A DNA stretch of 64,000 nt from Blepharisma japonicum (lineage: Eukaryota > Ciliophora > Heterotrichea > Heterotrichida > Blepharismidae). Below are positions 1 through 10,432 of this stretch, in pieces (within the stretch, counting starts at the first letter, position 1; each line of letters opens with the position of its first letter). The stretch is taken from positions 248,001 to 312,000 of the forward strand of contig CATKHK010000041.1 of the NCBI GenBank assembly GCA_949751835.1, written 5' to 3'. The position numbers and the translations under genes were made by a program. A model generated the notes under the pieces. It worked only from the letters and a program-made list of their open reading frames with translations, was not told where the DNA came from and ran no database searches.

Positions 1-347
1 AAATTAAAAATCCTCCAAACAATCAATATAGATGTGGATCACTATCATCACTTAGCTTTTCTCTAGACTTAAAAGAGCCTGAGACATGCCCGATCGAACA
101 ATTACAAAATTATGTTAGCTCAGCTAACCTTCCAAAAACTGAAAAAATACCAATTTTAAGGAGCAAGCCCGAAGAAAGCACAATGCTTAAAATTGCTGAC
201 GATTTTTTAAAAAATCCGTTTACTTCATTTCTAGCTAAAGAGTCTTCGACTGTGCCTACTTCTCCTCAAGGATTTATGAGTGGTTTATCGTCTCCTTCTA
301 ATAGATTCAGAATTCCTAATAAAGACGAAATGCAATTCAGATATTAA
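1..347 (+). CDS. 3' end of an unidentified gene (truncated by window edge)
   Basis: An open frame (codons starting at base 3) runs without a stop to TAA at 345-347, giving about 114 residues of C-terminal sequence. It is rich in Ser, Pro and Lys, with stretches such as PTSPQG and SGLSSPSNRF that suggest a disordered tail. No domain is recognised. The start lies outside the window. Its stop is one base away from the stop of the convergent gene on the other strand. Confidence 0.6.
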   Translation, partial: IKNPPNNQYRCGSLSSLSFSLDLKEPETCPIEQLQNYVSSANLPKTEKIPILRSKPEESTMLKIADDFLKNPFTSFLAKESSTVPTSPQGFMSGLSSPSNRFRIPNKDEMQFRY

Positions 348-348
348 A

Positions 349-726
349 TTATAATTTATATAAATTTAGAGCAAGAGTTTTCTTTTTGTAAAAATATATA
401 GCACCGAAGATGCATACTATTCCTATTGAGGCATAAAGTGAATATGAGTAAAAATTGTTATTGAATTTGGTGCTACGTCATGATTCATCTACGTTTGGCT
501 GGGTTGGATGTTCTGAAGGAGAATAGTTCTTTATATCTTTAGATTCAGTTGTTGAGTCGAACTTATCTTTAACTTCTTCAATAATATTTTTAAGGTCTTT
601 AGGATTGGAAACTATTGTATTCATCTGTAAACCTAGCGAAGTACGGAAAAATAGATTTTTTGGCCGTTCAGAATTTAGTTTTATTGATAGGGCACAAACT
701 AAAAAGAGCAAAAGAATTAGCTTCAT
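349..726 (-). CDS. Small type I membrane protein, 125 aa, unknown function
   Basis: The protein starts with a clear signal peptide (MKLILLLFLVCALSIKL) and continues through an acidic, polar segment. An in-frame TGA at 478-480 must be read as Trp; 42 further codons then follow to TAA. That extension holds a transmembrane helix (YASIGIVCIFGAIYFY) followed by a KKK stop-transfer cluster. With TGA as stop, the protein would have a signal peptide but no anchor. Inferred topology: N-terminal part outside or lumenal, with a short cytosolic tail. No family recognised. Confidence 0.75.
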
Positions 727-885
727 ATTTATAAGAAAACGATTATTTGCAAAATAATGAATACCAAAAGGGAAATATTTTAAATCGAAAATAATAATTA
801 TTAGACATATTATGAATTATTTTTATTGAACATTATTTAAGTCCAGAAAATATGCATTTTTTATACTCAATGTAGAATATTACAT

Positions 886-1230
886 TTAATTTTTTAGAGA
901 ACTATGAACTCTGCATTTTCTTGGTAATCTAGCTCTCGGAGGGTATCGAATTAGCTCTTCTTCACCTTCAAATTCGCTTTCGTCACTACTTTCATACTCA
1001 CTTTCACTTAAATCTCTTTTGTAAATTATTATTCGTTTGGGTAGATTATCTTGATCTTCTACTTTCATATCATTGATATTTTGGAAAGTCATTTTGCAAA
1101 CGGGGCATTTATTGCAAATATCTCCCCAATGTGAAACACATGAAGAATGAAATAAAGAGTGCTTGCATGGATAAAGAATTCCACGATCTTGGCTTTCTAA
1201 AATTTCGAGACATATGGCGCAAGTTTCCAT
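886..1230 (-). CDS. RING-H2 finger protein, 114 aa
   Basis: A RING-H2 domain sits at the extreme N-terminus: Cys4, Cys7, Cys22, His24, His28, Cys31, Cys42 and Cys45 (CAIC, CKH, CPVC). This zinc-binding pattern is typical of E3 ubiquitin ligases that recruit E2 enzymes. The rest is a short acidic and then basic tail (SESEYESSDESEFEGEEEL) with no membrane segment. It ends at TAA. The substrate cannot be guessed. The start is the first ATG, just before the first zinc ligand. Confidence 0.8.
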   Translation of the reverse strand: METCAICLEILESQDRGILYPCKHSLFHSSCVSHWGDICNKCPVCKMTFQNINDMKVEDQDNLPKRIIIYKRDLSESEYESSDESEFEGEEELIRYPPRARLPRKCRVHSSLKN

Positions 1231-1951
1231 TTCAAATTTATTTGGATTAAATAAGGGGCAATAATGAAAAAGTTATATGCTCATAATTTTGTGAGGAAAT
1301 TCATTTAAATATGATAAATTAGATACTTAAAATAATAAGATTAAGAAACCTTTCTCATTTAAGGCAGAGTTTTTGTCGCTATAGAAATCATCACTGAATC
1401 AGCTAAATTTTCAAATTTATTATAATATATTTTCAAATTTAAAAATTTATCACTTTAATTAATCAAAATAAACACATGTTTAAATTTTTAAATAATTATT
1501 TGAAATTAATAATTTGCAATTATAGATTAAAGATTAAAATATAGGTGGAAGTATCCAACATATTTACTCCCTAAAATCTTTTATAAGTCATATAGAGAAA
1601 TAATAATTATGCCCCATCAAAATTCCCATAAGCAGTTACAATTTGAGTTTTAGCAAATATCTTTATTATAATTCTATTATGAATTAAAAATCTTGCATTC
1701 ACAATCACAATTTCCTAATTTTTTTTTATTTTTAACTATAAATAATAAATTTTTAAACCTTCAAAAATTTATTAACTCTCAAATATTTTTTTCTCAAAAT
1801 CGGAATTCGATCAGGATATCATATCACTTTTTACTATTCTAACCTCCTTTATATTCTAAATTTCCATAAGGCTTTTATTAGTCGAAATGAAAGTCCATAA
1901 TGTCTCACGAACGATAATAAATTGATATAGAGTTGCAATAATCTCTGCAAA
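1231..1951. other. AT-rich intergenic region
   Basis: About 720 bases of very AT-rich DNA between the RING gene (minus) and the FHA-like gene (plus), so it should contain two divergent promoters. Only ORFs under 30 codons occur. I see no tRNA, repeat or hidden exon. An in-frame TAG at 1928-1930 fixes the start of the next gene at 1952. Confidence 0.5.
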
Positions 1952-2956
1952 ATGGATTTGGCACAATATCAATTAATCTGGACACGTTTTCTAGACTCTG
2001 GTAATCCTGATCTTGTAGAGATTGCACGATTGTCCATTTGAAGATGCTCGACTATGCTACTCCAAAATGAAATACCTCCGCTAACCAAAATGTACTTCAA
2101 AGGTTTGAGCGATTTTACCTCAGAAAAATGCCCTTACACAAATAGTAAAATATCTGAATTGAAGCACATGCTGGAAAAACTTTTTTCCTTCGGTAACACT
2201 GTTTGCCAAATCCCAATTAATCAGCAATCTAACGTAGTTATGAGACCATCAGAACAAGTTTATGAAGAAGTCAAGCCTGTGTATCGCCAAATCTATGAAG
2301 AAGATAAAACACCTTCCTCGGAGAAGTATTTGAAGGTCATTTTTCCAGAATATCACAGGTCAAAGCCTCAAAAATTTAAAATTGAAGATAGTAGCATCCT
2401 ATTAACAGTTGGCTGCACCCAGCCAGGACAATTTCACCATGTAAACGTTCCGAATGTGGAAAATGTAATTTCAGTGTATTATGAGGCCAACAATAGCTTT
2501 TTCAAAGCGTGAGAAACGCCAACAGAAATTCCGGAAGGTTTATACCAAATAAAAAACGATATTGTATCAGTTGGCGAAGTCTACGTTTTTGGACAAGCTG
2601 AACTATCTATTAAACAAATAATCCATCCAGGCCCAGACCTGGAAATTTGTGTAAAGTATAATAACGAAAACGATGAAGTACGATATTTTAGGATATCAAG
2701 CAATGCTACAATTGGCAGTGGGCCAAGGAATTCAATTGTGATTCCAGGTGAGAACGACAATGAATGCTACGCAGAATTCGAAAAAATACAAAATAATTGG
2801 AAAATTAAGGCAAGAAACCAAGCAGACTTCATTTGGAAACAAATGCATGTGGAATCTACAGTAGCATTGCATTCGCAATCTCCAAAAATCTCAATCGATC
2901 TTGGATCTCTAATGAAGATCGGGCATATGTGCTTTAAAATTATGATCAGTGAGTAA
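1952..2956 (+). CDS. Unknown protein with a possible C-terminal FHA domain, 334 aa
   Basis: Two in-frame TGA codons (Trp, in SIWRC and KAWETP) join what would otherwise be separate ORFs into one frame ending in TAA. The start ATG at 1952 follows an in-frame TAG 22 bases upstream. Residues about 225-334 resemble an FHA fold: a beta-rich block with TIGSGPRNSIVIP, an aromatic/basic middle, and an end (DLGSLMKIGHMCFKI) like the final FHA strands. The usual phosphothreonine-binding SRRH-type motif is replaced by NECYAEF, so phosphopeptide binding is doubtful. The N-terminal 200 residues match nothing I recognise. Confidence 0.65.
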
Positions 2957-3097
2957 CTGGTATATATATTAACATTGAAGTTTTCCTTGGTTAAAAAAGC
3001 CAGGATTTTTTATATTAATCCAAATGTCTCCTTTCTTGTAGTTCATATGTAAAGCAAGAAAATAGACTTATAATTAATTGACAATTTAATTTAATTT

Positions 3098-3991
3098 TTA
3101 TCTCACTTCTTTTCTGCAAACAGGACATGTGTTTTTTACTCTTAGCCAAGGCTGAATACAATCAGGATGAAATATGTGGCCGCAGCTAAGTTCGTTAGCT
3201 TCTGCGCCTTCAGCTATATCGTCCATGCAAACTGAACATTTTTGGATCTCTTCTCCTCTTTTCACTTTTCTTTTCTTTAAGCGATTTATTGATTCTTCTG
3301 ATGCTGGATGGCCCTGCTGACCACTTCTTTGGAAAAGCAAATTAATAATGTCGTCAAAACCTCCAAACTGTTGAGTGAAATACTCATTGGGATTTATATT
3401 GAGATCCCCAAATAGTCGGCCAAGGACTCTTTCTTGCCGTCTTCCGAAAAAGTTACCACTGAAAAATGAGTCAAAAGCTTCAAAAGGGTTTCTCTCGAAA
3501 TCTCGAAAAGTGTCATTGTCCCAAGATGGGAAGCCGAAGAAGGATGAGGATTGAGATTCTGCTCTTTGATTGCTTCGACGATTGTATCCATAATTAGGCT
3601 GCCTTCTGTTAGAATATCCATGGTGATGATGATGTTCATGCGGATCATCAATTGGTTCCTCAAATATTGGCTCTTCTGGGATTGGGAATTCTGGCTCATT
3701 GATAGGTCTAACACTTGAGGCTTCTTCTAATATGGTTCCGTGACATTTAGGGCACACCAAATGATTTGGGCTTATAAGGCTAGTTTCTCTACAAGTATAG
3801 CAGTAATATCTTACATATTCATAAGTTTGCTGATTTTCATGAGATGCTTGCTGGCGTCTATTCGCTCGTGCCGTAGTTGCTTCTTCAAGGAAATCATTTC
3901 CACAGTGAGGACAAACTAAATTAGAAGTATCTAAAAGTGAAGTTTGGTTACAGGCATGACATAAGTAGCTTTTCATAGAATATCCTAGCAT
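3098..3991 (-). CDS. RNF115/RNF126-like RING-H2 E3 ligase, 297 aa
   Basis: The C-terminus (about 250-297) is a RING-H2 domain (CSVC, CGHIFHPDC, CPVCR), the hallmark of RNF115/RNF126 (BCA2) ubiquitin ligases. The N-terminus carries the zinc ribbon of that family, but twice: YLCHACNQTS...VCPHCGNDFLEEA at about 8-37 and YYCYTCRETS...VCPKCHGTILEEA at about 62-91. The animal proteins have one such ribbon, which binds ubiquitin and the BAG6 C-terminus. The middle is low-complexity (Asn, Arg, His, Phe-rich). It ends in TAA. The real start could be Met6, right before the first ribbon. Confidence 0.85.
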   Translation of the reverse strand: MLGYSMKSYLCHACNQTSLLDTSNLVCPHCGNDFLEEATTARANRRQQASHENQQTYEYVRYYCYTCRETSLISPNHLVCPKCHGTILEEASSVRPINEPEFPIPEEPIFEEPIDDPHEHHHHHGYSNRRQPNYGYNRRSNQRAESQSSSFFGFPSWDNDTFRDFERNPFEAFDSFFSGNFFGRRQERVLGRLFGDLNINPNEYFTQQFGGFDDIINLLFQRSGQQGHPASEESINRLKKRKVKRGEEIQKCSVCMDDIAEGAEANELSCGHIFHPDCIQPWLRVKNTCPVCRKEVR

Positions 3992-4684
3992 TTTATATAT
4001 AATCCATTTTAGAAAACTAGCTACAATTCTATATTTATTTATTCATAAAACCACATAAATTTCCTTGTTGGAATTCGCTATATAATTTTTCAATTTTATT
4101 TCCTATTTCTTTCACGTCTGGGTCTATGAAATCATTCAAATTTCTTGAAACACTAAAATTGGCTGTGGATAATCAAATGAAACTTGATAATATAAAGTTT
4201 CATGAGGAAGATAAAGGCGCGCCTAATGATATTCATGTATAGGACTATTTATTTAATTCTTTTAAGTCGAATTATTGGAATTATTAAAGAATTTTAATAT
4301 GAGAAAATAATAGAAATCCTTAAAAGCTTAAATACATAAAATCAATGATCTTTAGAGGAATTCTTTCTGTATTTTAGCTTAGAGAGCGAAGCCAATTAAT
4401 ATGCGGGTGTTTTCAATTTTTTATTTTGCAAATAAAATCAATTGATTTTCACAATGAAATACATTACTTCAGAAATAAATCAAAGTCTTATTTTTATTTT
4501 ATACATAAATTCAAACAGAATCCTATCACCGATAAAATCTATTGCTTTCGCCCATTCTCACAATCCTCAATAATTTTTTTTAATCTTTGTTTTCTATCCA
4601 TTCTTTCTTTTTAGAATATTCTCGAGCTTTTTATATCTCAATCTACAACACCCTTTTAACAGGGATTTCATATCAAGCGCGTAA
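3992..4684. other. Intergenic region with only doubtful small ORFs
   Basis: Roughly 690 AT-rich bases between two divergent genes. It holds a 38-codon plus-strand ORF (4126-4242) and a minus-strand frame at 4396-4601 that would need a 17-nt intron lacking the branch-site A seen in all supported introns. Neither is strong enough to call as a gene. The promoter of the poly(A)-binding protein gene must lie in the right part. Confidence 0.4.
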
Positions 4685-6505
4685 ATGGATGATAATATTA
4701 ACCTAAGGCCAAAACAAGCAGAAATGGAAAGCCAAGGTTTAAAAAATCCACCAATCACTCAACCACCACCACAACCTCAACTTTTTGTAGGAGACCTCGA
4801 CACTCAAGTGACCGAGTCCCAACTTTACCAGCACTTGATCCGCTTCGGCAGCATCAACTACATCCGCATAATTCGAAGCTTCAAGGTCCCTTCAAGCCTC
4901 AATTATGCATTGGTTTCCTTCACTTCTCCTGAGTCCGCTGTAAGGGCGCAGAACGAGCTTGACGGCGAAGTCATCAATGGTCGACATATTCGCGTTGTCA
5001 AATTCACCCAAGAGAGGTCCCAAGAAGCCAATATTTTTGTCAAAAACATCCCAGAATCAGTGACCGCAAAAGAATTTAAGGACTATTTTTCGGTCTTTGG
5101 GAACATTTTGTCGTCAAAAGTTGTATATGATGACCAAGGCAGACCTTTGAGATATGGCTTCATACAGTTTGATAAGAAGGAAAGTGCTGCTCAGGCAATA
5201 CAAAGCAAGAATGGCTCAACATGGCTTGGACAATTAATTTCGGTATCAAAGTTCTTGCCAGTCAATCAAAGAGTTGACAATTCGCCAAATAAAAACTTGT
5301 ATGTGAGAGGGTTCCCACAAAGTTACTCAGAAGGAGACCTATTGAATAAGTTTTCACAGTTTGGTGAAGTCATTTCAGTAGCTGTCATGTTTTCTAAGTC
5401 TGGACTCCCATTTGGCTTCATTTGCTTTGGCAGCGAAAGAGCTGCAGAAGCTGCTTTAAGCTTAAACAATTCTGACGAGGATGGATTTAGTTGGTATGTC
5501 GTCCCACACATGAAAAAAACTTATAGACTGGCTCTATTGAGAGAAAAATACTCAAAACAGGTCGAGCTTTGGAAGAGAGTGAATCTTTATATTAGAAATC
5601 TTCCACTAGGAATTGATGAAGAAAAGCTCGAAAAACTTTGTGCTCAATACGGAGAAATTACTTCAGTAAAAATCTGCAAGTCAGAAAACATCAAATTTGA
5701 AGCACCAAAATACGACGCAAGTGGAAATGTTATTAACCAATCTTCTGTCAATTTCTCTTATGATGCCTCTGGAAACAGAGTTCCATCCTCAATTACCAAA
5801 GAAATGACATCAAGAGGAGTTGCTTTTGTTTGCTTTAAGACTGAGCAGGCTTTGAATAACGCAATAAGAGGCCTCCAAACTCAGACAATTGAAGGCAACA
5901 AATTATTTGTGGCTAAATGGAAGCCAAGAGAAGAATTAAAGAAAATAATTTCGCAGTCCAAGATTAAGAAACAAATGAAGTTCATGTGGCCATTTGGACC
6001 ACATCAGGGCATGCAAATGGGAAGAGGAAACTTCTTCAGACCTCAAATGCCACAAAACCAAATGCCAAGAGGAAGAGGAATGCCACAACCTCATATGGGT
6101 CCGCCTCAACAAATGAATTATCCAATGCCACCACGACCAATTCATAATATCGTGCCTCATCCACCAGTTATACATCAAATTCAGCCAATGCAGCCTCCAC
6201 CTCAGCCTCCACAGCAAGTCCCAATGCCAAGGCCACCAATTCCAGATCTCAGTAAAGTTGACCCATCCCAGCATAAACAAATTTTAGGAGAAGCTTTGTA
6301 CCACATTGTGATCACGTTTTCTAATCAAAACATTGCTGGGAAGATCACTGGTATGCTGTTAGAAATGACAAATGAAGAAATTATTACATTACTTAGTAAT
6401 CCTATTGAGTTGAGAGTTAAAGTTAACGAAGCCATTGCTGTTTTAAGAGCTGCATGGGCAAGCAATCCGGAGCAACTGAAGCTTTTATCAGTTTCAAATA
6501 AATAA
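4685..6505 (+). CDS. PABPC: Cytoplasmic poly(A)-binding protein, 606 aa
   Basis: Binds mRNA poly(A) tails and links them to translation and decay factors. Four RRMs are visible with their RNP2/RNP1 signatures: RRM1 about 32-105 (LFVGDL), RRM2 about 116-190 (NIFVKNI), RRM3 about 205-280 (NLYVRGF) and RRM4 about 300-412 (NLYIRNL). A Pro/Met/Gln/Arg-rich linker follows, then the C-terminal MLLE (PABC) domain with GKITGMLLEM at about 540-600. RRM4 carries an insertion of about 35 residues containing YDASGN twice. All Trp codons are TGG and there are no introns. It ends in TAA. Length is close to the family norm (about 630). Confidence 0.95.
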   Translation: MDDNINLRPKQAEMESQGLKNPPITQPPPQPQLFVGDLDTQVTESQLYQHLIRFGSINYIRIIRSFKVPSSLNYALVSFTSPESAVRAQNELDGEVINGRHIRVVKFTQERSQEANIFVKNIPESVTAKEFKDYFSVFGNILSSKVVYDDQGRPLRYGFIQFDKKESAAQAIQSKNGSTWLGQLISVSKFLPVNQRVDNSPNKNLYVRGFPQSYSEGDLLNKFSQFGEVISVAVMFSKSGLPFGFICFGSERAAEAALSLNNSDEDGFSWYVVPHMKKTYRLALLREKYSKQVELWKRVNLYIRNLPLGIDEEKLEKLCAQYGEITSVKICKSENIKFEAPKYDASGNVINQSSVNFSYDASGNRVPSSITKEMTSRGVAFVCFKTEQALNNAIRGLQTQTIEGNKLFVAKWKPREELKKIISQSKIKKQMKFMWPFGPHQGMQMGRGNFFRPQMPQNQMPRGRGMPQPHMGPPQQMNYPMPPRPIHNIVPHPPVIHQIQPMQPPPQPPQQVPMPRPPIPDLSKVDPSQHKQILGEALYHIVITFSNQNIAGKITGMLLEMTNEEIITLLSNPIELRVKVNEAIAVLRAAWASNPEQLKLLSVSNK

Positions 6506-6929
6506 ATAATTGGATTAGCTCGTTAATTATTTTTTTATTGTTAAATAAAAGTGGGTAAAACAATTCCAATGATAAAATAGATGATGTTATAGGGAAAGCT
6601 AGATTATAAAAAATATAAAATGAATTTAACTTTTGCAATTTATGCACCTATGCTATGCAGATGGGATATAATGAAGGTGATATAACTTATCTATTAAAAA
6701 ATAAAACTTTACGTCTAGAGTCAAATATTATCATTCATATATATAAGGTTTCTCTTAGAAATTGCTATTACTGATTCCACTATCTAAAAATAAATAACTT
6801 ACAATGCACAATGATAAATAACGAAAAGACATAAGAGGAGGAGATTAACAGTAAATTCAGTAAATAGCTTAATCTGATTTTTTAAAGAATGCACTTACTT
6901 AACTCCATTTATTATTATAATTTAGTATA
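6506..6929. other. AT-rich intergenic region
   Basis: About 420 bases after the PABP stop and before the trehalose gene. No ORF longer than about 15 codons in a plausible context, no repeat and no RNA gene recognised. It should contain the PABP 3' end and the promoter of the next gene. Confidence 0.5.
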
Positions 6930-9893
6930 ATGTCTTCCTCACAAAATGTAAGAGTAACTTTTGAATACACCACAAACACTCAGCCAGGCGAAGACATAAT
7001 TGTAGTTGGAGAAGCCGAAGAGCTAGGTGCTTGAAACCCTCTTAAAGGCATCGTGATGAAAACAGACCCAGACCGCTATCCAGTTTGGTCCACTTCTGTC
7101 CCTATCCTGCTGAAATCTAATACCACGACCTACTACAAATACGTTTACTACAATCAGCTCAGCTATAAATGGGAAGAGCTCAAAGAAAATCGTAAACTTG
7201 AAGTTGAAGATTACAATATGATTGTCAGAGATGAGGCTGGCTCCCACATTTCTAGACAAATCCAATGCCAAATAGACCCAAGCATCACCCTTGCAAGGAC
7301 CCTTGAAAACCCAATAATCACCATTGATGAAGGCCAAAGGTTCAGCCCTGATTCTTCTTCTCTTATTATAGTGTCGATGAATTTGCCGATAATAGTAGAA
7401 AGAAACCCAAGCTATGAGCCAGAGAAGCCTAACTCAGAAAAATGGATTTTTACCAAGGCTAGAGGACTGTGGCTTCCTGTTTTATATGAAATTGCGATAA
7501 GGGAGAACATTAATTTTATATGGATTGGCTGGCCTTATATATATGTAGAAGATGAAGCAGAACAAGAAGAGCTAGCAAATGAGCTTAGAGCGAAATACAA
7601 ATGCGAGCCACTATTTATCCCAGAAGATACAATGGCAATGCATACACAATTTTGTAAAGGGATTCTTTATCCACTTTTCAGCAATATTATCGGGACTTCA
7701 CGAAAAAATAATCCTCAATACTCAGAAGAGTCATGGGAAGCTTATAGAAAAGTCAACTCTTTAGCTGCTGACAAAATAATGAAGGTCTATAAAGATGAAC
7801 TTATATGGGTTCATGACTACCAACTGCTGCTGACCCCAAGCTTTGTATCTAGAAGGACCAGAGATATATTAAATATTGGCATTTTTCTGCATAACCCTTT
7901 CCCAAGCTCAGAAATTTTCAGAGTTTTGCCTCACAGAGAAGCGATTTTGCATGCTATGCTTTGTTGTGATTTGATAGGGTTCCATCTATTTCAGTATGCC
8001 CGCCACTTTTTGGACTCCTGCAAGAGGCTGCTTGGTATTGACCACCAGTTTTCTCCAAAGGGTTATTTAATGTTGGATTATTATGGAAGGCATATTATGA
8101 TTAGAATTGGACATCTAGGAATCGAGCCAAGAATAATTGAAAATGTTCTTAATTCTGAAGAATATAGCAACCTTGTAAGAGACCTTAAAACTCAATATAG
8201 TGGCAAAAAAGTACTTGTCGGGATTGATCCACTTCATAGACTTTCAGGGATAGCACTAAAACTTAATGCTTTTAAGCTGTCAATGCGAAATTTGCAGCAT
8301 CATAAGAATAAAATTGTTTTCGTCCAGTTGCTAATAGAAGCCAAAAACAGCTCAGATAAAGAAAGAGATGAAGTTTTAGCAGAAATTGTAAGGCTGAAAG
8401 ACGAAATTAATAGAGAAATCGGATTAAATGTAGTTGAATTTATAGACGGATCAGTAATTTCAAGACCTATGAGATACGCTTATATGTCAATTGCAGCTGG
8501 TATTGTGAACAGCTCATACAGAGAAGGACTATTTTTGATTCCTTTTGAAGTAATTGCAATTAACAAAGAGCGCCCTGTCGAAATTATCATTTCTGAGTTC
8601 ACAGGGGTTAGCCGAGCATTGAGCAGCTTAAAAAGAGTGAATCCATTTGACATTGTCCAGCTTGAAGGAGAAATCCATTACCTCATAACCACCCCAACAA
8701 GCAGTCATAACGCTTTAAAACGCAAAAGAGACCTAGACTACATCAACAGCAATACTACCTCTAAATGAGCTGACAATTTTTTAACTGACCTAATCAGAGC
8801 CAAAAAGGATACAAAGCATTTCCAATATGTCACACATGGACTGGGTGACAAATTAAAATTAATTGCATTGAAAAAGAAATTTAGCTTGCTTCGGGCCGAT
8901 TATTTACTTAAAGCTTATAAGGAAACTAAAAACCGTGTGTTTTTCTTTGATAATGAAGGAACTTTGTCAAATCTTTTGAGACAGGTGGAGATTGATAAAA
9001 GTGTGGGACCATCTGAAAAAATAGTCAACTGTTTGAATGATTTGTGTAAAGATGAGAGAAATACTGTGTTTGTAGTTACTGGAAGATCGAGGAAGGTGGT
9101 TGAAAATTGGTTTGCGCCTGTACAAGGTTTAGGAATGGCTGCTGAGTATGGGGCGGTGCTTAAATGGAATTATGCAAATACATGGGATAGCTCATTTAAT
9201 GCCGAACTACCTTGGATTGAGACTGCAAAACAAATTATTGGAGCTTATGTTACAAGGACTGAAGGATCAACTATGGAAATCAAAGACTGCTCTGTAGTCT
9301 TTTCTTATAGAGATACAGATCCAGACATTGGCTCTTGGCAAGCAAAAGAGCTTATTTCTCATTTAGAAATTTTACTCAAGCCCTTTATGAATGAATGTGA
9401 AGTTTCAGCTGGCTTAGGCTACGTAGAAGTAAAGCTGCAAGGCACCACAAAAGGTACAGCCCTCTATAAAATCCTCCAAGACTTAAAAGAAAGAAGAGGG
9501 CCCCCTGATTTCGTTTTGGCCATTGGAGACGACATAGCTGATGAAGAAATGTTCAAAGTCGTCAAAATTCTCAAAAAAGAAGGCAGCCACCTCTTAGCTA
9601 ATAAGAGAGAATTAAAATCTTTCACATGTACAGTTGGCAGAAAACCAAGTACAGCTGACTTTTATGTGAACGACGCAAGCGAAGTTGTACACATTCTGGA
9701 GCAGCTTAGAGGGTGGAGTAACGTATGCAAGAAAAATTACTCATACGGTGACTTAAGACAACTTTCTAACAGACAATCATACAGACTATCAGGACAATTC
9801 GACAACAGATCACCTTTATTAAAACCAATGGAAGCTTATGCAGAAGAAAGCGATGAAGAGGAGCCTTTATCTCCTATGAAATGGAAAAGTTAA
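6930..9893 (+). CDS. CBM20-trehalose-6-phosphate synthase/phosphatase fusion, 987 aa
   Basis: The frame runs from ATG 6930 to TAA through two TGA codons: Trp35 in the starch-binding motif LGAWNPLKG and Trp613 between the two enzyme domains. Domains in order: CBM20 (about 5-110), a GT20 trehalose-6-phosphate synthase-like domain (about 130-610; WVHDYQLLL, HNPFPSSEIF), and a HAD-type trehalose-phosphatase domain (about 650-930; GDDIADEEMF). This architecture is known in some protists and oomycetes. Several catalytic residues are changed: Pro434 and Ser439 where OtsA has Arg262 and Lys267, Glu532 for Asp361, and DNEGT (Asp674, Glu676) in place of DxDGT in the phosphatase. The protein may therefore be regulatory or have altered activity. 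Centrin starts 29 bases downstream. Confidence 0.9.
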
Positions 9894-9922
9894 AATAATT
9901 CGTTCTTAAGTAGTAAATAATT

Positions 9923-10432
9923 ATGGCTGGAAGAGGTGCTCCAAAAGGCAAAACGTTCAATCCGAAACAGTATGAAAGACCAGGCCTCACTGAGGACGAG
10001 ATCGAAGAAATTAAAGAAGCTTTCGACCTCTTTGACACGGATGGATCTGGAACAATCGATCCTCGCGAACTCAAGTCTGCAATGCAAAGCTTAGGCTTTG
10101 AAGCAAAAAACCAAACTATCTATCAAATGATAAGTGATCTTGATAAGGATGGGTCAGGGTCTATTGATTTTGATGAGTTTTTAGATATGATGACAGCAAG
10201 AATGAGCGATAAAGATACAAGGGAAGATATTAATAAGGTGTTTAGACTTTTTGATGATGATAAGACTGGATATATCACTATTAAGAACTTGAGAAGAGTC
10301 GCAAGAGAATTGGGAGAGACAATGACTGATGAAGAGCTCTTAGAAATGATTGAAAGAGCAGATTCTGATGGGGATGGACAGGTAACTCCTGAAGATTTCT
10401 ACAATATAATGACGAAAAAATCTTTCCCTTAA
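9923..10432 (+). CDS. CETN: Centrin (EF-hand), 169 aa
   Basis: A calcium-binding protein of basal bodies and contractile fibres. A short basic N-terminus is followed by four EF-hands with loops at residues 38-49 ([12 protein letters not shown]), 74-85 ([12 protein letters not shown]), 111-122 ([12 protein letters not shown]) and 147-158 ([12 protein letters not shown]). Loops 1 and 2 are canonical. Loop 3 ends in Asn instead of Glu and should bind calcium weakly; loop 4 ends in Asp. Length and the [16 protein letters not shown] segment match centrin rather than calmodulin. The start is only 29 bases after the previous stop, so its promoter and 5' UTR must be extremely short or overlap the upstream gene. 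Confidence 0.95.
   Translation: MAGRGAPKGKTFNPKQYERPGLTEDEIEEIKEAFDLFDTDGSGTIDPRELKSAMQSLGFEAKNQTIYQMISDLDKDGSGSIDFDEFLDMMTARMSDKDTREDINKVFRLFDDDKTGYITIKNLRRVARELGETMTDEELLEMIERADSDGDGQVTPEDFYNIMTKKSFP

Noticed and set aside
4126-4242. 38-codon plus-strand ORF (MKSFKFLETLKLAVDNQMK...)
   Set aside because: Plausible composition, but very short, isolated and overlapped by an equally plausible antisense frame; no independent support.
4396-4601. Possible 62-residue gene (minus) starting MDRKQRLKKIIED and continuing DFIGDRILFEFMYK after a 17-nt GT-AG segment
   Set aside because: The needed intron is 17 nt, starts GTG and lacks the A six bases from the 3' end that all eleven supported introns have.
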